From assembly GCF_001865015.1 (NCBI RefSeq), contig NZ_MJGV01000018.1:63170-111748 (forward strand): a DNA stretch of 48,579 nucleotides. Direction: 5' to 3'. Origin of the DNA: Curtobacterium sp. MMLR14_010 (GTDB lineage Bacteria; Actinomycetota; Actinomycetes; Actinomycetales; Microbacteriaceae). This document shows, piece after piece, positions 47,101 through 48,579 of this stretch. The position numbers were made by a program, and so were the translations under genes. Position 1 is the stretch's first letter. Each line of letters starts with the position of its first letter. The notes beneath the pieces are model-generated. The model was not told the origin of the DNA, searched no databases, and saw only the letters and a program-made list of their open reading frames with translations.

Positions 47101-47296
47101 GCTTGACGTCGACGCCGAGGGCACGGAGCGTGCCGACGGTCCACTCGACCTGTCGCGTGGCACTGATCCCGGAGACGATGCTCGTCCCCTTCGCCAGGGA
47201 CGCGAGCACCAGCGCGCGGTGCGCGTGGTACTTCGAGACCGGGATGTCGAGTTCTCCGACGAGCGGTGCGGACGAACCGCGGACGACCAGCTGCAT
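44138..47296 (-). CDS. EPSP-synthase-like / acyl-CoA ligase fusion protein
   Basis: One continuous frame of 1052 residues from ATG 47296, with AGAGG upstream. Residues 1-440 have the EPSP synthase fold: K22 and R27 in PVSKYHAHRA, GSSGTT (100-105), RRPI (R131), LSQ (174-176), PDLLP (D327), LKESDR (E355, R358) and FNDHR (H400, R401). Ser23 of E. coli AroA is Tyr23 here. After an Ala/Glu linker (about 445-490) comes a complete adenylate-forming ligase: TSGTTGEPKG (702-711), GAFGTSETC (840-848), YRTGDL and GRVKDVINRGGEK, ending with the catalytic K1033 in RNAVGKVQK. In the ansatrienin cassette these two activities are, as I recall, separate proteins. Likely role: activate shikimate or a derivative as a CoA ester and eliminate ring oxygen. 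This is not the housekeeping AroA. Confidence 0.88.
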   Translation of the reverse strand: MQLVVRGSSAPLVGELDIPVSKYHAHRALVLASLAKGTSIVSGISATRQVEWTVGTLRALGVDVKRRGDEYHVTGLGGRYEATDVVDHGSRGADGLLNMGSSGTTLYFMTGLASLADKPMTLSGMKYFQRRPIKALLTSLTQMGIELDAPNDCPPVTVQPKRPRGGDVSIAGTLSQWVSGLLLVAPFAEQETRIHITGGRLNEQPYVELTVRMMRQFGLRVEVSDDWLEYRIPAGQQATPHDYVIPPDIGSAAFGIAAAGIRESNVLLRGLRSFTTAETDHPESEFLDLATAMGVPMRIDEETGFVRIEHDGSPLRPLDIDCRPIPDLLPVLSTMATFAEGTTRLWNVAHIRLKESDRVAAMLQLNRMGGRAEQGADELRVTGVGAGALQGASMSSFNDHRVLMSLAVAATRAEGVSALTYPRAYRISYPTFLEAMNSVGLDMEVGDAEAATAEAEVRADRAEVVDQRTDLGEDPTAAARAEDLPALAGVDAEPLVLSEKVRSLAETDPDGLAVIEVGGPEPVNTTWRELQDEADRVSALLLELGVRRGESVAMQLPNWREFVSITLGAIQIGAVATPIMPVFGPRETTMTLARSRARVVFLPNVFRKRRPALELLDVIDEAAAQKRRLAVEHVIVLRSEARGPGETPTNQPPVPADAFERVAASEWNWRYWDTALGSVQVDVEQIRSHAPTPDDICQLLFTSGTTGEPKGVQHPHRTLGLATAMHVAQSGLTSEDRIYIPSPLAHQTGFLYGMLLAFRLGAPQVIQPVWDGRGALEQAFGAAGATFVQCATPFLTDLVDLVEAGAPAPESLRIFVPTGAAVPRALAQRAATVLGTAILGAFGTSETCLGALSSPSDDPAAAYGHDGRALPGISIRIVDDEGTELPADTEGNFELSSPTMFDGYLDRPDLTDDVFTPDGWYRTGDLAKVDANGFLSITGRVKDVINRGGEKIPVVEIENLLYQHPLVTDVAIVAMPDARLGERACAYVVSARADEPLDFAGMQQYLENAGVSRYYWPERLEYIDELPRNAVGKVQKNVLREQVAALVSTKEN

Positions 47297-47324
47297 GCGT
47301 ACCTCTTCCCTGTGCGGCGCTTCT

Positions 47325-47354
47325 ACGGTAGTCCCGGTGTGAAGGTCCTGAGAA
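47325..47354 (-). promoter_or_regulatory. Candidate promoter of the four-gene cassette
   Basis: TACCGT at 47330-47325 with TTCTCA at 47354-47349, spaced 18 bp, reads toward the fusion gene. The -10 is acceptable and the -35 weak, consistent with an activated or repressed promoter. Expected start near 47318. Confidence 0.4.
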
Positions 47355-47373
47355 CCCGATCCGCACGATCGGG
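47355..47373. promoter_or_regulatory. Inverted repeat in the divergent region, candidate operator
   Basis: CCCGATC-N5-GATCGGG is a perfect 7-bp inverted repeat next to the cassette -35 box and about 50 bp before the divergent gene. The size and position suit a TetR-like or similar dimeric regulator; no regulator gene is adjacent. Confidence 0.45.
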
Positions 47374-47423
47374 ACAGCGGTTCGTTGTGCGTGTCCGACA
47401 ACCTGCCCGGCAGGATGTACAGC

Positions 47424-48554
47424 ATGGACATCCGCTTCACCGAGTCCCGCCCGTCGACCCTCGGCGTCGAGTGGGAGCTCCCGCTGGTCGACCGCGACAC
47501 CGGCGACCTGACTCCCCGCGCGCCAGCCGTCATCGCCGCCGTGCACGAGCGCCTCGGTGACCACGACAAGGTCACCGAGGAGCTGCTGACCAACACGGTC
47601 GAGGTCGTCACCGGCGTGCACGACACCGTCCGCGGTGCCACCTCTGAGCTCTCCGCCACGATCGGTGAGGTCATCGACGCCGCCGACCCGCTCGGCGCGC
47701 AGGTCATGTGCTCCGGCACGCATCCGTTCGCGGTGTGGGACCAGCAGGAGATCACACCGGACAGCGAGCACTACACGGAGCTCATCGACCGGACGCGGTG
47801 GTGGGGCCGCCAGATGCTCATCTGGGGCGTCCACGTGCACGTCGGCATCGACGACCGCGACAAGGCGGTCCCGATCATGAACGCGATGCTCGCCTACGTG
47901 CCGCACCTGCAGGCCTTCACCGCGTCGAGTCCGTTCTGGGCCGGCACCGACACCGGGTACGCGTCGAACCGCGCCCTGATGTTCCAGCAGCTCCCCACCG
48001 GCGGGCTCCCGCCGCAGCTCGGCGCGTGGGCGAACTTCGAGGAGGTCGTCGGTGACCTCACCCACACCGGTGTGATCGAGGGCGTCAAGGACCTCCGCTG
48101 GGACATCCGCCCCTCGCCGGGGTGGGGCACGCTCGAGAACCGCGTCTCCGACGGCATCTCGACACTGCAGGAGGTCGGCGCCGTCACCGCGCTCGTCCAG
48201 TGCCTGGTGACCGCGTCCTCGGACCGGCTCGACGCCGGCGAGACCCTGCCGACCATGCAGCCCTGGTTCGTCCGCGAGAACAAGTGGCGCGCCGCCCGCT
48301 ACGGCATGGACGCGGAGATCATCACGAACGTCGCCGGCGACGAGCGGCTGGTCACCGACGAGGTCCACGACCTGGTGACGCGGCTCGACCCGATCGCTGA
48401 GCGCCTCGGCTGCCAGCAGGAGCTGCACCACCTCGACACGATGATCGAGCGCGGCGCGTCGTACCAGCGGCAGCTCGCGGTGGCGCAGCAGCACGGTGGC
48501 GACCTGCGCGCGGTCGTCCGGCACCTGGTCGCCGAGCTGAGCGACTCGCTCTGA
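47424..48554 (+). CDS. YbdK-type carboxylate-amine ligase (GCS2 family)
   Basis: The 376-residue protein belongs to the glutamate-cysteine ligase-related family GCS2; E. coli YbdK has weak gamma-glutamylcysteine synthetase activity, but the physiological substrate of this branch is unclear. It starts LGVEWELPLVD, the family metal-binding Glu motif, with EELLTNTVEVVTGVH, the WGVHVHVGI stretch and DLRWDIRPSPGWGTLENRVSD. ATG 47424 is preferred because AGGA lies 8 nt upstream. It is divergent from the four-gene cassette and could share regulation, though no functional link is obvious. Confidence 0.9.
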   Translation: MDIRFTESRPSTLGVEWELPLVDRDTGDLTPRAPAVIAAVHERLGDHDKVTEELLTNTVEVVTGVHDTVRGATSELSATIGEVIDAADPLGAQVMCSGTHPFAVWDQQEITPDSEHYTELIDRTRWWGRQMLIWGVHVHVGIDDRDKAVPIMNAMLAYVPHLQAFTASSPFWAGTDTGYASNRALMFQQLPTGGLPPQLGAWANFEEVVGDLTHTGVIEGVKDLRWDIRPSPGWGTLENRVSDGISTLQEVGAVTALVQCLVTASSDRLDAGETLPTMQPWFVRENKWRAARYGMDAEIITNVAGDERLVTDEVHDLVTRLDPIAERLGCQQELHHLDTMIERGASYQRQLAVAQQHGGDLRAVVRHLVAELSDSL

Positions 48555-48567
48555 ACGCACCACAGAC

Positions 48568-48579
48568 AGACGGGAGGCC
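48568..48579 (+). terminator. Left half of a hairpin cut by the window edge
   Basis: GACAGACGGGAGGCC at the window end matches the core of other hairpins here (GACGGGAGGC). It lies just past the ybdK-like stop, so the right arm is probably beyond the window. Confidence 0.35.

Noticed and set aside
43931..47560. Very long plus-strand open frame opposite the EPSP-synthase/ligase fusion
   Set aside because: It is antisense to a gene with clear catalytic motifs and consists of Arg/Gly/Val/Asp-rich sequence with no recognisable domain.

Overview
The window is very GC-rich, densely coded and actinobacterial. It carries an Lsr2-type nucleoid protein, a tmRNA tag reading ANSKRTDFALAA, a GlgE pathway, a DUF2469 protein and DivIVA/coiled-coil growth proteins. 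The blocks rpsP-khpA-rimM-trmD, lepB-rnhB-DUF2469, yraN-YifB-dprA-xerC and rpsB-tsf-pyrH-frr-cdsA point to Microbacteriaceae. A cassette for cyclohexanecarboxyl-CoA at the right end fits Curtobacterium, where omega-cyclohexyl fatty acids have been reported (C. pusillum). The genus is an inference. About 45 protein genes and one RNA gene are supported. There are no rRNAs, classical tRNAs, insertion sequences, prophage genes or CRISPR arrays.

Layout. 1-4744 (minus): prfB, ftsE-ftsX, smpB, ssrA (tmRNA), then a partial unknown gene leaving the window. 4857-7749 (minus): a secreted GH16-type glycosidase and a cysteine desulfurase. 7807-14611 (plus): glgX, glgE and glgB, an alpha-glucan module. 14612-14994: a gene-free stretch full of hairpins, including one copy of a repeated element. 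14995-22549: a thioredoxin-TPR protein and a large membrane protein (minus), a 604-residue coiled-coil protein (plus), then an alpha/beta hydrolase, a zinc-ribbon protein, a lytic-transglycosylase-like protein and a four-repeat DivIVA-like protein (minus). 22616-26949 (minus): rpsB, tsf | pyrH, frr, cdsA. 27223-29561: a sugar-porter MFS gene and a divergent M23-family gene. 29583-36583 (minus): xerC, dprA, YifB, yraN, lsr2, DUF2469, rnhB, lepB, rplS. 36757-37536 (plus): map, inserted between trmD and rplS. 37746-39693 (minus): rpsP, khpA, rimM, trmD.

39862-47296 (minus) is the highlight. It is a four-gene cassette: an EPSP-synthase-like protein fused to an acyl-CoA ligase (1052 aa), an acyl-CoA dehydrogenase, a short-chain reductase with an enoyl-reductase-type Tyr-x6-Lys active site, and a FadH-type 2,4-dienoyl-CoA reductase. 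These are the enzyme classes of the shikimate-to-cyclohexanecarboxyl-CoA pathway known from the ansatrienin and phoslactomycin producers. In those producers, as I recall, the EPSP-synthase-like and ligase proteins are separate. Here they are one polypeptide, and the EPSP synthase half has lost several residues that hold shikimate-3-phosphate. A divergent YbdK-type carboxylate-amine ligase gene (47424-48554) shares the intergenic region, which holds a 19-bp inverted repeat.

Other points of interest are a repeated intergenic element present in opposite orientations at two convergent gene junctions, a hairpin-rich rpsB leader, and several starts that look leaderless.
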